A DNA stretch of 64,000 bases from Polyangiaceae bacterium. Its GTDB lineage: Bacteria; Myxococcota_A; Polyangia; Polyangiales; Polyangiaceae. The translations under genes were made by a program, and so were the position numbers. Each line of letters starts with the position of its first letter. Position 1 is the stretch's first letter. The notes under the pieces were generated by a model. It ran no database searches. It was not told where the DNA came from and saw only the letters and a list, made by a program, of their open reading frames with translations. The DNA is taken from assembly GCA_020633205.1 (NCBI GenBank), contig JACKEB010000016.1, positions 62,001 to 126,000 on the forward strand, given 5' to 3'. This document shows positions 40,211-48,331 of the stretch, piece by piece.

Positions 40211-41539
40211 ATGTCGCCTACTTCGCCCTCGGAACTCACCGACGTCGCCATCATCGGCGCTGGCCTGACCGGCTTGTCCGCGGCGCACCGTCTGGAAGCT
40301 CAAGGCCGGGACTATCGCGTCATCGAGCGCCTGTCACACGTCGGGGGCCACGCCATCACGCTGGAAGAGGCGGGCTACCGCTTCGATCGCACCGGACACC
40401 TCTTGCACTTGCGGGACCCTCGCACGCGTGAACGAGTGTTGTCGTGGATTGGACCCCATGAGGAGGTGCAACGACGGAGCGCTGTCTTCTCCCACGGCGT
40501 CTACACCCGCTACCCCTATCAGGCGAACACCTTCGGGCTTCCGCCCCAGGTCGCCAACGATTGCCTGCTGGGCTTCATCGAAGCGCACTTCCGCAAGGAA
40601 AAGCCGGAGGCGAAGAACTTCGAAGAGTTCTGTCGCTTGAACTTTGGCGACGGGATCAGTGACCACTTCATGATCCCCTACAACTGCCGCCTGTGGGGCG
40701 TGCACCCGAAGGAAATCACGGCCGAGTGGTGCCAGCGTTTCGTACCCCTGCCCAAGCTGGAAGACGTGGTCGCGGGCGCCGTCGGGTTGAACGACCGCGA
40801 GCTCGGCTACAACACCCACTTCGTTTATCCAGAGCAGGGTATCGGCGCACTGCCCCAGGGCATGCTGGCCGCGCTACCCGAAGCGAGCCGCGCTGAGCGG
40901 TTGCTGCTCGAGGCTCAAATCGCCCGCGTCGACAGCAAGCGAAAAAAGCTCCACCTGAGCGACGGTCGGGCAATCGAATATCGCCACTTGATCAGCACCG
41001 CGCCCCTGGACGTGCTGCTCGGCTTGATGGATCTCCCTCAGCAAGTCGCCGTCGCCGCTAAGCAGCTGCGCTGCACCCACCTCTACTACCTCGACGTGGC
41101 GAGCCGCGCTCCCGCGGGGAAACCGCTCCACTGGGCGTACGTCCCGGAGGAGCGCTACCCCTTCTACCGTGTGGGCTGCTACTCGAACTTCAGTGCTGCC
41201 ATGGCTCCGGAGGGCGGCTCTTGTTACTACGTCGAGCTCGCCAGCCGTGAGGCACCCGAGCTCACTCAGCTGCTGCCGGAGGTGACCGACGGGCTGGTGG
41301 AGATGGGTCTCCTGCCAAGCGCCGAAGCCCTGGTATTTGCCCGGCTACGGCGCATCGACCACGCCTACGTGATCTTCGATCACAACTACTATGGGGCGCT
41401 GAACGTGATCCGCCCTTACCTCGAGAGCCAAGGCATCATTTCCGCAGGGCGCTACGGGGACTGGAACTACTCCTCCATGGAAGACGCGCTGCTCTTTGGA
41501 GAGCGCGCCGTCGATCAGCTAGCCGAGCCGAAGCCGTGA
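40211..41539 (+). CDS. FAD-dependent oxidoreductase, UDP-galactopyranose-mutase-like
   Basis: The 442-residue protein begins with a dinucleotide-binding motif VAIIGAGLTGLSAAHRL (residues 12-28) and a second FAD contact at RVIERLSHVGGHA. It lacks a membrane segment. Conserved features of the amine-oxidase/UGM group include YPYQANTFGLPP, IPYNCRLWGVHPKEIT and GIISAGRYGDWNYSSMEDALLFGER near the C-terminus. The exact substrate is unclear: UDP-galactopyranose mutase-like isomerase or a related sugar/pigment oxidoreductase is likely. Its stop overlaps the start of a GT2 glycosyltransferase by 4 bp (41536-41539), which supports a role in making or modifying a glycan precursor. Confidence 0.82.
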   Translation: MSPTSPSELTDVAIIGAGLTGLSAAHRLEAQGRDYRVIERLSHVGGHAITLEEAGYRFDRTGHLLHLRDPRTRERVLSWIGPHEEVQRRSAVFSHGVYTRYPYQANTFGLPPQVANDCLLGFIEAHFRKEKPEAKNFEEFCRLNFGDGISDHFMIPYNCRLWGVHPKEITAEWCQRFVPLPKLEDVVAGAVGLNDRELGYNTHFVYPEQGIGALPQGMLAALPEASRAERLLLEAQIARVDSKRKKLHLSDGRAIEYRHLISTAPLDVLLGLMDLPQQVAVAAKQLRCTHLYYLDVASRAPAGKPLHWAYVPEERYPFYRVGCYSNFSAAMAPEGGSCYYVELASREAPELTQLLPEVTDGLVEMGLLPSAEALVFARLRRIDHAYVIFDHNYYGALNVIRPYLESQGIISAGRYGDWNYSSMEDALLFGERAVDQLAEPKP

Positions 41540-42240
41540 ATCCCGAAGTCTCCATCGTCATCCCCGTCTACAACGAGGAAGCCATTCTCCACGCAGCCGT
41601 CGTCGACCTGCGTGAGCGCCTCAAGCCTCTGAACTGGAACTACGAGGTGATCCTCGCGGAAAACGGCTCCAGGGACCGCACGCTCGAGATCGCCAAGCAG
41701 CTCAGCCAGAAGTACCCCGAAGTTCGCTACTTGAGCGCCGGGGAGCCGAACTACGGGCTCGCCCTGCGTCGTGGGATCCAAGACGCCCGCGGCACCTATG
41801 TGTTGTGCGATGAGATCGATCTCTGCGACACGGACTTCCATCAAGAGGCGGTGGACATCCTGCGAGCGGAGCGCGCGCAGCTGGTGATCGGCTCGAAGCT
41901 GATCGCCGGCGCAGAAGATGAGCGCCCCTGGGCGCGCCACGCAGCGAGCATCGTCTACACCTCGCTGTTGCGCGCGCTGCTTGGCTTCCGAGGCACCGAC
42001 ACCCACGGCCTAAAGGCGTTCCGCCGAGATAAGCTGCTCGGTCTGGTGAACGCCTGCGTCGTCGACAAGGACGTCTTCGCCAGCGAGTTCGTTATTCGTG
42101 CCTATCGCGCCAACGTGGAGATCCTGGAGATCCCCGTGCGTGTGATGGAAAAGCGACCGCCGTCGATCAACCTCTTCAAGCGCGTGCCCAACGTATTGAA
42201 GAGCGTCGTCAAGCTGACCGTCGCGATCCGCATGCGCTAG
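41536..42240 (+). CDS. GT2 family glycosyltransferase
   Basis: The 234-residue product is a soluble GT-A enzyme: VSIVIPVYNEEAILHA at the N-terminus, ILAENGSRDRTLE, and the DxD-like CDEIDLCDTDF. Its length and style resemble dolichol/undecaprenyl-phosphate-linked glycosyltransferases (the DPM1-like group), and RMEKRPPSINLFKRVP near the C-terminus is typical. It contains no obvious membrane helix. The start overlaps the preceding flavoprotein gene by 4 bp (ATGA-type), so the two are translationally coupled and probably act on one glycan. A hairpin directly follows the stop codon. Confidence 0.9.
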   Translation: MNPEVSIVIPVYNEEAILHAAVVDLRERLKPLNWNYEVILAENGSRDRTLEIAKQLSQKYPEVRYLSAGEPNYGLALRRGIQDARGTYVLCDEIDLCDTDFHQEAVDILRAERAQLVIGSKLIAGAEDERPWARHAASIVYTSLLRALLGFRGTDTHGLKAFRRDKLLGLVNACVVDKDVFASEFVIRAYRANVEILEIPVRVMEKRPPSINLFKRVPNVLKSVVKLTVAIRMR

Positions 42241-42258
42241 GTGCCCTTTCAGGGCACC
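42240..42258 (+). terminator. 8-bp hairpin overlapping the GT2 stop codon
   Basis: GGTGCCCT-TTC-AGGGCACC is a perfect stem-loop starting in the last base of the GT2 stop codon. It is followed by TCACCCCCAAAAG, without a T-run, so it may be a weak terminator or a 3'-end stabiliser. Confidence 0.5.
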
Positions 42259-42277
42259 TCACCCCCAAAAGAGCGAA

Positions 42278-42297
42278 CGCGGCAAGCGATTGCCGCG
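42278..42297 (-). terminator. hairpin downstream of the HAD-IB gene
   Basis: CGCGGCAA-GCGA-TTGCCGCG is a perfect 8-bp stem. On the minus strand it is followed by TTCGCTCTTTT, so it fits a terminator for the HAD gene, which ends at 42304. Confidence 0.65.
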
Positions 42298-42303
42298 TGG
42301 TAA

Positions 42304-42978
42304 CTACCAGCGCTCGATGCGCCAGCCGCGACGCCGGGCGATGCGATGGAGACGAGAGTCGGGGTTCACGGCGATCGGCGTCTGGACGCGCTCGAGCAGC
42401 GGTAGATCGGTGATGCTATCCGAGTAGAAGACCGCGCCATCCAGGGTCACGCCGTGACGCTCCGCTTCACGCTCGGTCAGCGTGATCTTGCCTGGGCCGT
42501 AGCACATCGGCTTCTCCACCTTGCCCGTGAAGCGTCCATCAGCGACTTCGATACGCGTGCAGATCACGTGGTCGATGCCGAGCTCGGCCGCGAGGGGCAA
42601 CGCGGCGTAGGGCGTCGCTCCGGTCACGATCGCCACCCAGTCCCCCGCCTCCTGGTGCTCCGCCACGGCGCGGCGGCCTGCTTCGCAAATCAACGGGCGC
42701 ACGTAGTCCGCGTAGACCTCGCGCATGGTCTCCTCGAGCCAATCCTCGCGCTTGCCTTGGAAGCCTTGCATGGCCTGCTCAGCGACGCGCTCCGCGTTGA
42801 CCACGCCAAAGGTGTATTGCAGGAGCCACCAGGCAACCCGCAGCGCATCGCGCTTGCGCACTCGACCGCGGTCTCGCTGGTGCTTCATGTAGAGCGTCGC
42901 GGTGTCCTTGCGGATCAGCGTGCGATCCATGTCGAACAGCGCTGCGCGGGGACCGCCCTGGTGCTTGGAATCGCTCAT
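42304..42978 (-). CDS. HAD-IB family phosphatase
   Basis: The 224-residue protein starts at ATG 42978 (MSDSKHQGG); the open frame to 43119 overlaps hrpB and is shadow. The HAD motif I is LFDMDRTLI (nucleophile Asp), motif II is VTGATPYA, and the late motif is YSDSITDLPLL with the metal-binding Asp. The helical cap-like insert fits the IB (SerB/CicA-like) subgroup. Such enzymes dephosphorylate small phosphomonoesters, often lipid- or sugar-linked. It is divergent from hrpB with only 37 bp between start codons. Confidence 0.88.
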   Translation of the reverse strand: MSDSKHQGGPRAALFDMDRTLIRKDTATLYMKHQRDRGRVRKRDALRVAWWLLQYTFGVVNAERVAEQAMQGFQGKREDWLEETMREVYADYVRPLICEAGRRAVAEHQEAGDWVAIVTGATPYAALPLAAELGIDHVICTRIEVADGRFTGKVEKPMCYGPGKITLTEREAERHGVTLDGAVFYSDSITDLPLLERVQTPIAVNPDSRLHRIARRRGWRIERW

Positions 42979-43015
42979 CGCCTCGTCTTCGTGTACGTAC
43001 AGCGAGAGCCTGAGG

Positions 43016-45613
43016 ATGCAAGCCCTACCCATCGACGAAGTGTTGCCGGAGATCGCCCTCCGCCTGCGGGAAGCGGGCCGCGTCGTGATCGAGGCGCCTC
43101 CCGGTGCAGGAAAGAGCACTCGCGTGCCCCTGACACTGCTGTCGGAACTCCCGCCAGGTTCGCGGGTTTGGGTGAGTGAGCCCCGACGTCTGGCGGCGCG
43201 GCTCTTGGCGAACCGTGTTTCGAGCGAGCTCGGGCAGCCCCTCGGAGACCCCGTCGGCTACGCCGTGCGCTTCGAGCGCCGCGTGTCTCAAGACACGCGC
43301 TTGGTCTACGCGACCACCGGCGTGCTGCTGCGCGAGCTGTTCGCAGGGAAGAAGCGCGACATCGCCGCGGTGGTCCTCGACGAAGTCCACGAGCGCAGCG
43401 TCGAGATCGATCTCTTGCTCGCGCTGCTGCGTGAAGAGTGCCGCCAGCGCCCTGAGTTCAAGCTGGTGGTGATGAGCGCGACGCTAGACGCCGAGCCCAT
43501 CGCCGAGCTGCTCCGCGACGACACGCGCGGCGCGTGTCCCCGGGTGCGCAGCGCGGGCCGCGTATTCCCCCTGGAAATTCTTCACCAGCCACAGGTCGAC
43601 GACCGACCCTTGGAGAAGCAGGTCGTGAGCGCTGTGCGTCACCATCTGCGCCAGGGCCCCGACGGCCATGTGCTGGTCTTCTTGCCTGGTGCGCGAGAGA
43701 TCCGAAATTGCCACGAGGCGCTCGAGCCCCTGGCGCGCGAAGCGGGCTTTGTCACCTGCGATCTGCACGGGGACCTCGATCTCAAACAGCAAGACCAGGC
43801 GGTTAGTGACAGCGCCACGCGCAAGGTGGTCCTGAGCACCAACGTCGCGGAGTCATCGGTCACGGTCCCGGGCACCACCGGCGTGATCGACTCCGGGCTC
43901 GCGCGCGTCGCGCGTCACTCACCGTGGACCGGCTTGCTCAGCCTGAAGCTCGAAAAGATCAGCCAAGCCTCGGCCACCCAGCGCGCGGGCCGCGCGGGGC
44001 GTACAGCGCCGGGCCTCGTGCAGCGGCTCTACACCGCCGGCGACCTCAGTACACGACCAAGCTTCGAGACGCCGGAGATCTTGCGCGCCGACTTGGCGAG
44101 CCTCCTCTTGGAGCTCGGCTGTGCGGAGCTCAGCGCTTCAGCGCTGGGTTGGCTGTCTGCCCCACCTGAAGCCGCGCTGCGCGACGCCGAGCGGCTGCTT
44201 GGCTGGCTCGGCGCGCTCGACGGCGAACACGCGACGGAGCTCGGTCGCCGCATGCAGCGCTTACCGCTGCCCCCGCGACTCGCCCGGGTATTGATCCGCG
44301 CGGAAGAACTGGAAGTGCCCGCGAGCGGCGCGCTCGCGGTCGCGCTGTTGAGCGAGCGAGATATCCTGGCGCGTTCGCCGGTGCGTCACTCGAGAGGGCC
44401 ACGCCCGGTCGACGCGAGCGGCGACTCCGACGTCGCCGAGCGCATGGAGCGCTTTGAGCTGTGCCGCGAGGACCGCTTCAGTCAGCACAGCGCCCGCAGC
44501 CTGGAGCTGAACCTGGCTGCGGTGAAGAGTGTCGCGCGGGCTGAGACGCAGCTCGTCAAGGCGCTCGCGGGCAAAGGGGAGCTCAGCGATAGCTGTCCCC
44601 TGTCGGAGGTCGACGCGCGTATCAGTCAGGCGCTGCTCGCCGGTTTCCCCGATCGCGTGGCGGCGCGTAGGCTCTCCACGACTGGCAAAGGAGTGAGCCG
44701 CGATCTGACCTTCATGAGCGGTCAAGTCGCGCGCCTCTCGGAGCAGAGCGTGGTGCATGAAGCGCAGCTCTTACTCGGGCTAGAGGTCGCTGATCGTCGC
44801 GGGGCTGGTGGCCCTGAGGTGACCCAAGCCTGCGTCATCGAAGAAGACTGGCTGTTCGAAGCGTACCCAGAGCTCTTCAGTGACAAGGACGAGCTGTGGT
44901 TCAACCCGGAGACAGCGCGCGTCGAACGCATAGCCCGCATGTACTACGGCTCGGTATGCATCGATGAACGCAAGGCGCCCGCTGCGCCTGGCCCCGAGGC
45001 GACGCGGGTGCTCAAGGAGTGGGTCCTGAGCCGAGGCCTGAAACAGCTCGATCCGAAGGACCACCTGGGTGAGCTCGCAGCGCGCATCGAGCTCTGCCTG
45101 AAGGCGGACGCCTCGCTCGTCGACTGTTCGACCGCACCTCCCCCCCAAACCCGAGAGAGCTTGCTGGAGCTTTGCCTCGGGGAAGCAGTGGACTTGAGTG
45201 CGTTCAAGGCCCAAGAGCTGGCAGTCGCCGCGCAGAGCCTGCTGCCGGCAGAGCTGGTGGCGGCGCTCTACCGCGACGCTCCCGCGGAGATCACCCTGAA
45301 CGGCGGCCGCAAGACCCAGGTCCACTACACCGGCGGGAGCGGCCCTTGGGTGCAGTCGTTCTTGCAAGATTTCTTCGGCAGCACCGAGACGCCGCGCATC
45401 GCCGCCGGGCGCGTTCCCCTCACCTTGCACCTGCTGGCGCCGAATCGCCGCGCGATCCAGGTCACTCAAGATCTGGCGGGCTTCTGGCAACGCGCCTACC
45501 CGGAGCTACGCCGGCAGCTCAGCCGGCGCTATCCCCGCCACTCGTGGCCCGAAGACGGAGCCACCGCGACGCCATCCGCGCCACGACCGCCGAGACCGCG
45601 CGGAAAGAAGTAG
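43016..45613 (+). CDS. hrpB: ATP-dependent helicase HrpB
   Basis: The 865-residue protein is a DEAH-type helicase. Walker A is APPGAGKSTRVPL (residues about 25-37), the DExH box is VLDEVHERS, motif III is MSATLDAEP, and motif VI is TQRAGRAGRTAPG. The C-terminal long region (including GLVQRLYTAGD and an OB-like end) fits HrpB rather than other DEAH proteins. The start at ATG 43016 is preferred over the upstream extension at 42902. E. coli HrpB has no essential role; it is thought to be an RNA helicase, but function is not firmly established. It converges on mutS with 25 bp between, which contains a 12-bp palindrome. Confidence 0.93.
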   Translation: MQALPIDEVLPEIALRLREAGRVVIEAPPGAGKSTRVPLTLLSELPPGSRVWVSEPRRLAARLLANRVSSELGQPLGDPVGYAVRFERRVSQDTRLVYATTGVLLRELFAGKKRDIAAVVLDEVHERSVEIDLLLALLREECRQRPEFKLVVMSATLDAEPIAELLRDDTRGACPRVRSAGRVFPLEILHQPQVDDRPLEKQVVSAVRHHLRQGPDGHVLVFLPGAREIRNCHEALEPLAREAGFVTCDLHGDLDLKQQDQAVSDSATRKVVLSTNVAESSVTVPGTTGVIDSGLARVARHSPWTGLLSLKLEKISQASATQRAGRAGRTAPGLVQRLYTAGDLSTRPSFETPEILRADLASLLLELGCAELSASALGWLSAPPEAALRDAERLLGWLGALDGEHATELGRRMQRLPLPPRLARVLIRAEELEVPASGALAVALLSERDILARSPVRHSRGPRPVDASGDSDVAERMERFELCREDRFSQHSARSLELNLAAVKSVARAETQLVKALAGKGELSDSCPLSEVDARISQALLAGFPDRVAARRLSTTGKGVSRDLTFMSGQVARLSEQSVVHEAQLLLGLEVADRRGAGGPEVTQACVIEEDWLFEAYPELFSDKDELWFNPETARVERIARMYYGSVCIDERKAPAAPGPEATRVLKEWVLSRGLKQLDPKDHLGELAARIELCLKADASLVDCSTAPPPQTRESLLELCLGEAVDLSAFKAQELAVAAQSLLPAELVAALYRDAPAEITLNGGRKTQVHYTGGSGPWVQSFLQDFFGSTETPRIAAGRVPLTLHLLAPNRRAIQVTQDLAGFWQRAYPELRRQLSRRYPRHSWPEDGATATPSAPRPPRPRGKK

Positions 45614-45618
45614 CTGCG

Positions 45619-45630
45619 GCGCTGCAGCGC
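45619..45630. repeat. 12-bp palindrome between hrpB and mutS
   Basis: GCGCTGCAGCGC is a perfect 12-bp palindrome in the 25-bp gap between the two convergent stop codons. Confidence 0.6.
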
Positions 45631-45638
45631 ACGGCGCC

Positions 45639-48257
45639 TCAGAGCTTCTTCTTGAGCCGCGCCAAGAGCTTCAGCGCGTCGAGCGGCGTCAATCGATCCA
45701 CGTCAACGTTGCGCAAGGTGTCGAGCACCTCATGCCCCTTCGCATCTGGCTCAGGCGCCGCAAACAAGTCGAGCTGTGGCCGCGCCCGGTGCTTCTTCGG
45801 CGCTGGAGCGTCGCCTTCCGTCGCCTCGCGCTGCCCGCTCTCGAAGGACTCGAGCAGCCCCCGCGCTCGGGCGAGCACCGCTTCAGGGATCCCAGCGAGC
45901 TTCGCCACCGCGATGCCGTAGCTGCGGCTCGCGGCGCCGCTGACCAAGCGGTGCAAGAACACGATGTCTCCATCGAGCTCCCGGGCGCTCACGCTGTGGT
46001 TCGCGACGTGTTCGCTGTTCTGCCCGAGCTCCGTCAGCTCATGATAGTGAGTCGCGAACAGCGCGCGGCAGCCGATGGCTTCGTCGAGGTGCTCGGCGAC
46101 TGCCCACGCGATTGCCAGGCCATCGAAGGTCGAGGTGCCCCGACCGATCTCGTCCAGGATCACCAAGCTGCGATCCGTCGCGGAGCGCAGGATGTCCGCG
46201 GTCTCTCGCATCTCCACCATGAACGTGCTCTCACCCCGCGCGAGGTTGTCGCTCGCACCGACGCGCGAGAGCACTCGATCGACCAAGCCGATGCTCGCGC
46301 GCTTGGCGGGGACGAAGGAGCCGAGCTGCGCCAGGATGGAGATCAGCGCCACCTGCCGGAGCAGCGTGCTCTTGCCCGCCATATTCGGCCCGGTAACGAT
46401 CCACAGCCGCTCACGCTCGGCGTCTAGGCTCACGTCATTCGGCACGAAGCGACCGAGCGCGGCCAGACGCTCCACCACCGGGTGCCGCGCGTCCACCAGC
46501 TCGAGGCGCTTGCTGTCATCGATTTCCGGTCGGCAATAGTCGTAGCGATGGGCTAGCTCCGCGTGGCTCACGGAGACATCCCAGCGCGAGACACGCTGAG
46601 CTAGTGCCTTGATGCGCGGCGCCGCTTCCGCAGCCTGGCGCACGAGCTCCTTGATTAGCTCGAGTTCGCGCTCGCGGTGGCGATCTTCTGCGCTACCGAT
46701 CGCCTCCGAGAGATCATCCAGCTCGGGCAACGTATAGCGCTCGCCGCTCGCTACCGTCTGCTTGCGCCGCCAGTCTTCCGGCACCTTCTTCGCTTGCGAG
46801 CGGCCGACCTCGACGTACCAACCGAAGACGCGGGTGTAGCGGATCTTGAGCTTCGGCAGGTCGAGCTCGGTGCGCAGCCGCGCTTCGAGCTCGACGATGC
46901 TCTGGGTGCCGTTTTTCCGCAGGGTATCGAGTTTGGCGAGTTCCTTGTCGTAGGTTGGCAAGAAGACACCGCCGTCCTTCGGCAGCGCTGGTGGGCGCTC
47001 CACCAGGGCACTCGCAAGCTCGCTCTGCAGCTCCGAAACACAGTCGACCTCGGCTCCTTCGCCGCTCAGGCCGAGCGCCTCCAGCACACTCTCGTCTCGC
47101 TGCGTGGCGAGCAACTGAGCGACGGCTGCGGAAGCCAAGAGGCCATCCCGCAGCGCGCCGAGGTCCCGCGGATTCGCCTCGCCGAGCTCCGCTCGCGTCG
47201 CCAAGCGCTCCAAGTCACCCACGCCACCCAGCAGCCCGGCGAGCTCGCTCCGGAGCGCGGTGTGAACGACGAAGAGCTCCACTTGATCGAGCCGCCGCCG
47301 CACGCGCTCTACGCTGAGCAATGGCGCGAGCAGGCGGCGGCGCAACAGACGTGCGCCGCCAGGGGTCTTCGTGTGATCGATCACATGCAGCAAGCTGGTG
47401 TGCTTCTCGCCGCTCATCGACTGGACAAGCTCGAGGTGCCTCTGCGCCGTCGGATCGATCACCAAGTGGCGCTGAGGGTCCCAGCTCCCAATGCGCCGAA
47501 CCGGGAGCTCCGTCAGGGGATTGCATGCAGCGGCGAAGCGCAGAGCTCGCGCTGCGGCGAGGGCCGCCTGCGGGCCCAGGCGTTCGGCGTCGGTGGTCAG
47601 CTTACCAAGCACGGTCGCAAGATCCCCGCCCTCCAGAGGTTGATCCTCGCGGAACGCAACCTTGGCGACGACCTCCTTGAGCGCAGCCTGAGCCGCGACC
47701 CGCTGCTCCTCGCTGACGTCCGCGGCGAAGCCCAGCACGACCTCACTCGGAAACGCCCGTGCGAGCTCGCTGAGCACGGCGGTCAGGTCGGTCACTTGCG
47801 CGGCGACAAGCTCCGCCGTGGAGAGATCCAAGAGCGCGATCCCGACCTCACCCGCGGTGAGTTCTAGCGCCGCCAGCCAGTTGTTGCGGCCCGCCTCGAG
47901 CTGATCGCGATCCGTCACGGTGCCCGGAGTGAGCACGCGGATCACCTCCCGCGGCACGATCCCCTTCACCGTCGCGGGGTCCACCATCTGCTCGCAGATC
48001 GCGACCTTGTGTCCCTGCTCGAGCAGCTTTGCCACGTAGCTATGCGCCGCGTGGTGCGGAAAGCCAGCCATCGGGATCTCGTCAGGCTTGCCCTTGTTGC
48101 GACTCGTGAGCGTCAACTCGAGCAAGCCGCTGGCGACCACGGCGTCTTCCTCGAAGAGCTCGTAGAAGTCCCCCATGCGGAAGAACAAGATCGAATCTGG
48201 ATACGCACGCTTTGCAGCTTGGAACTGCTGCATCAGCGGCGTGCTTCGCGCACCCAT
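45639..48257 (-). CDS. mutS: DNA mismatch repair protein MutS
   Basis: The 872-residue protein starts at ATG 48257 (MGARSTPL; AAGG 6 bp upstream); the frame is open to 48308. The mismatch-recognition FxE motif is present in MGDFYELFEED. The ATPase core shows Walker A TGPNMAGKSTLLRQ, Walker B VILDEIGRGTSTFDG, and ATHYHELTEL. MutS finds base mismatches as a dimer and recruits MutL. The C-terminal dimerisation region ends LLARLKKKL. It precedes nothing obvious from the repair pathway (mutL is not in the window). Confidence 0.98.
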   Translation of the reverse strand: MGARSTPLMQQFQAAKRAYPDSILFFRMGDFYELFEEDAVVASGLLELTLTSRNKGKPDEIPMAGFPHHAAHSYVAKLLEQGHKVAICEQMVDPATVKGIVPREVIRVLTPGTVTDRDQLEAGRNNWLAALELTAGEVGIALLDLSTAELVAAQVTDLTAVLSELARAFPSEVVLGFAADVSEEQRVAAQAALKEVVAKVAFREDQPLEGGDLATVLGKLTTDAERLGPQAALAAARALRFAAACNPLTELPVRRIGSWDPQRHLVIDPTAQRHLELVQSMSGEKHTSLLHVIDHTKTPGGARLLRRRLLAPLLSVERVRRRLDQVELFVVHTALRSELAGLLGGVGDLERLATRAELGEANPRDLGALRDGLLASAAVAQLLATQRDESVLEALGLSGEGAEVDCVSELQSELASALVERPPALPKDGGVFLPTYDKELAKLDTLRKNGTQSIVELEARLRTELDLPKLKIRYTRVFGWYVEVGRSQAKKVPEDWRRKQTVASGERYTLPELDDLSEAIGSAEDRHRERELELIKELVRQAAEAAPRIKALAQRVSRWDVSVSHAELAHRYDYCRPEIDDSKRLELVDARHPVVERLAALGRFVPNDVSLDAERERLWIVTGPNMAGKSTLLRQVALISILAQLGSFVPAKRASIGLVDRVLSRVGASDNLARGESTFMVEMRETADILRSATDRSLVILDEIGRGTSTFDGLAIAWAVAEHLDEAIGCRALFATHYHELTELGQNSEHVANHSVSARELDGDIVFLHRLVSGAASRSYGIAVAKLAGIPEAVLARARGLLESFESGQREATEGDAPAPKKHRARPQLDLFAAPEPDAKGHEVLDTLRNVDVDRLTPLDALKLLARLKKKL

Positions 48258-48331
48258 GAGGCACCTTATCCCAAAGCCGGAAGGCGCGCACAAGGCGCGC
48301 CTACGCATTCAAGAAAGCGCTGACCTCAGGC

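Noticed and set aside
46677..47867. 396-residue plus-strand open frame
   Set aside because: It is antisense to mutS and shows no recognisable motif.
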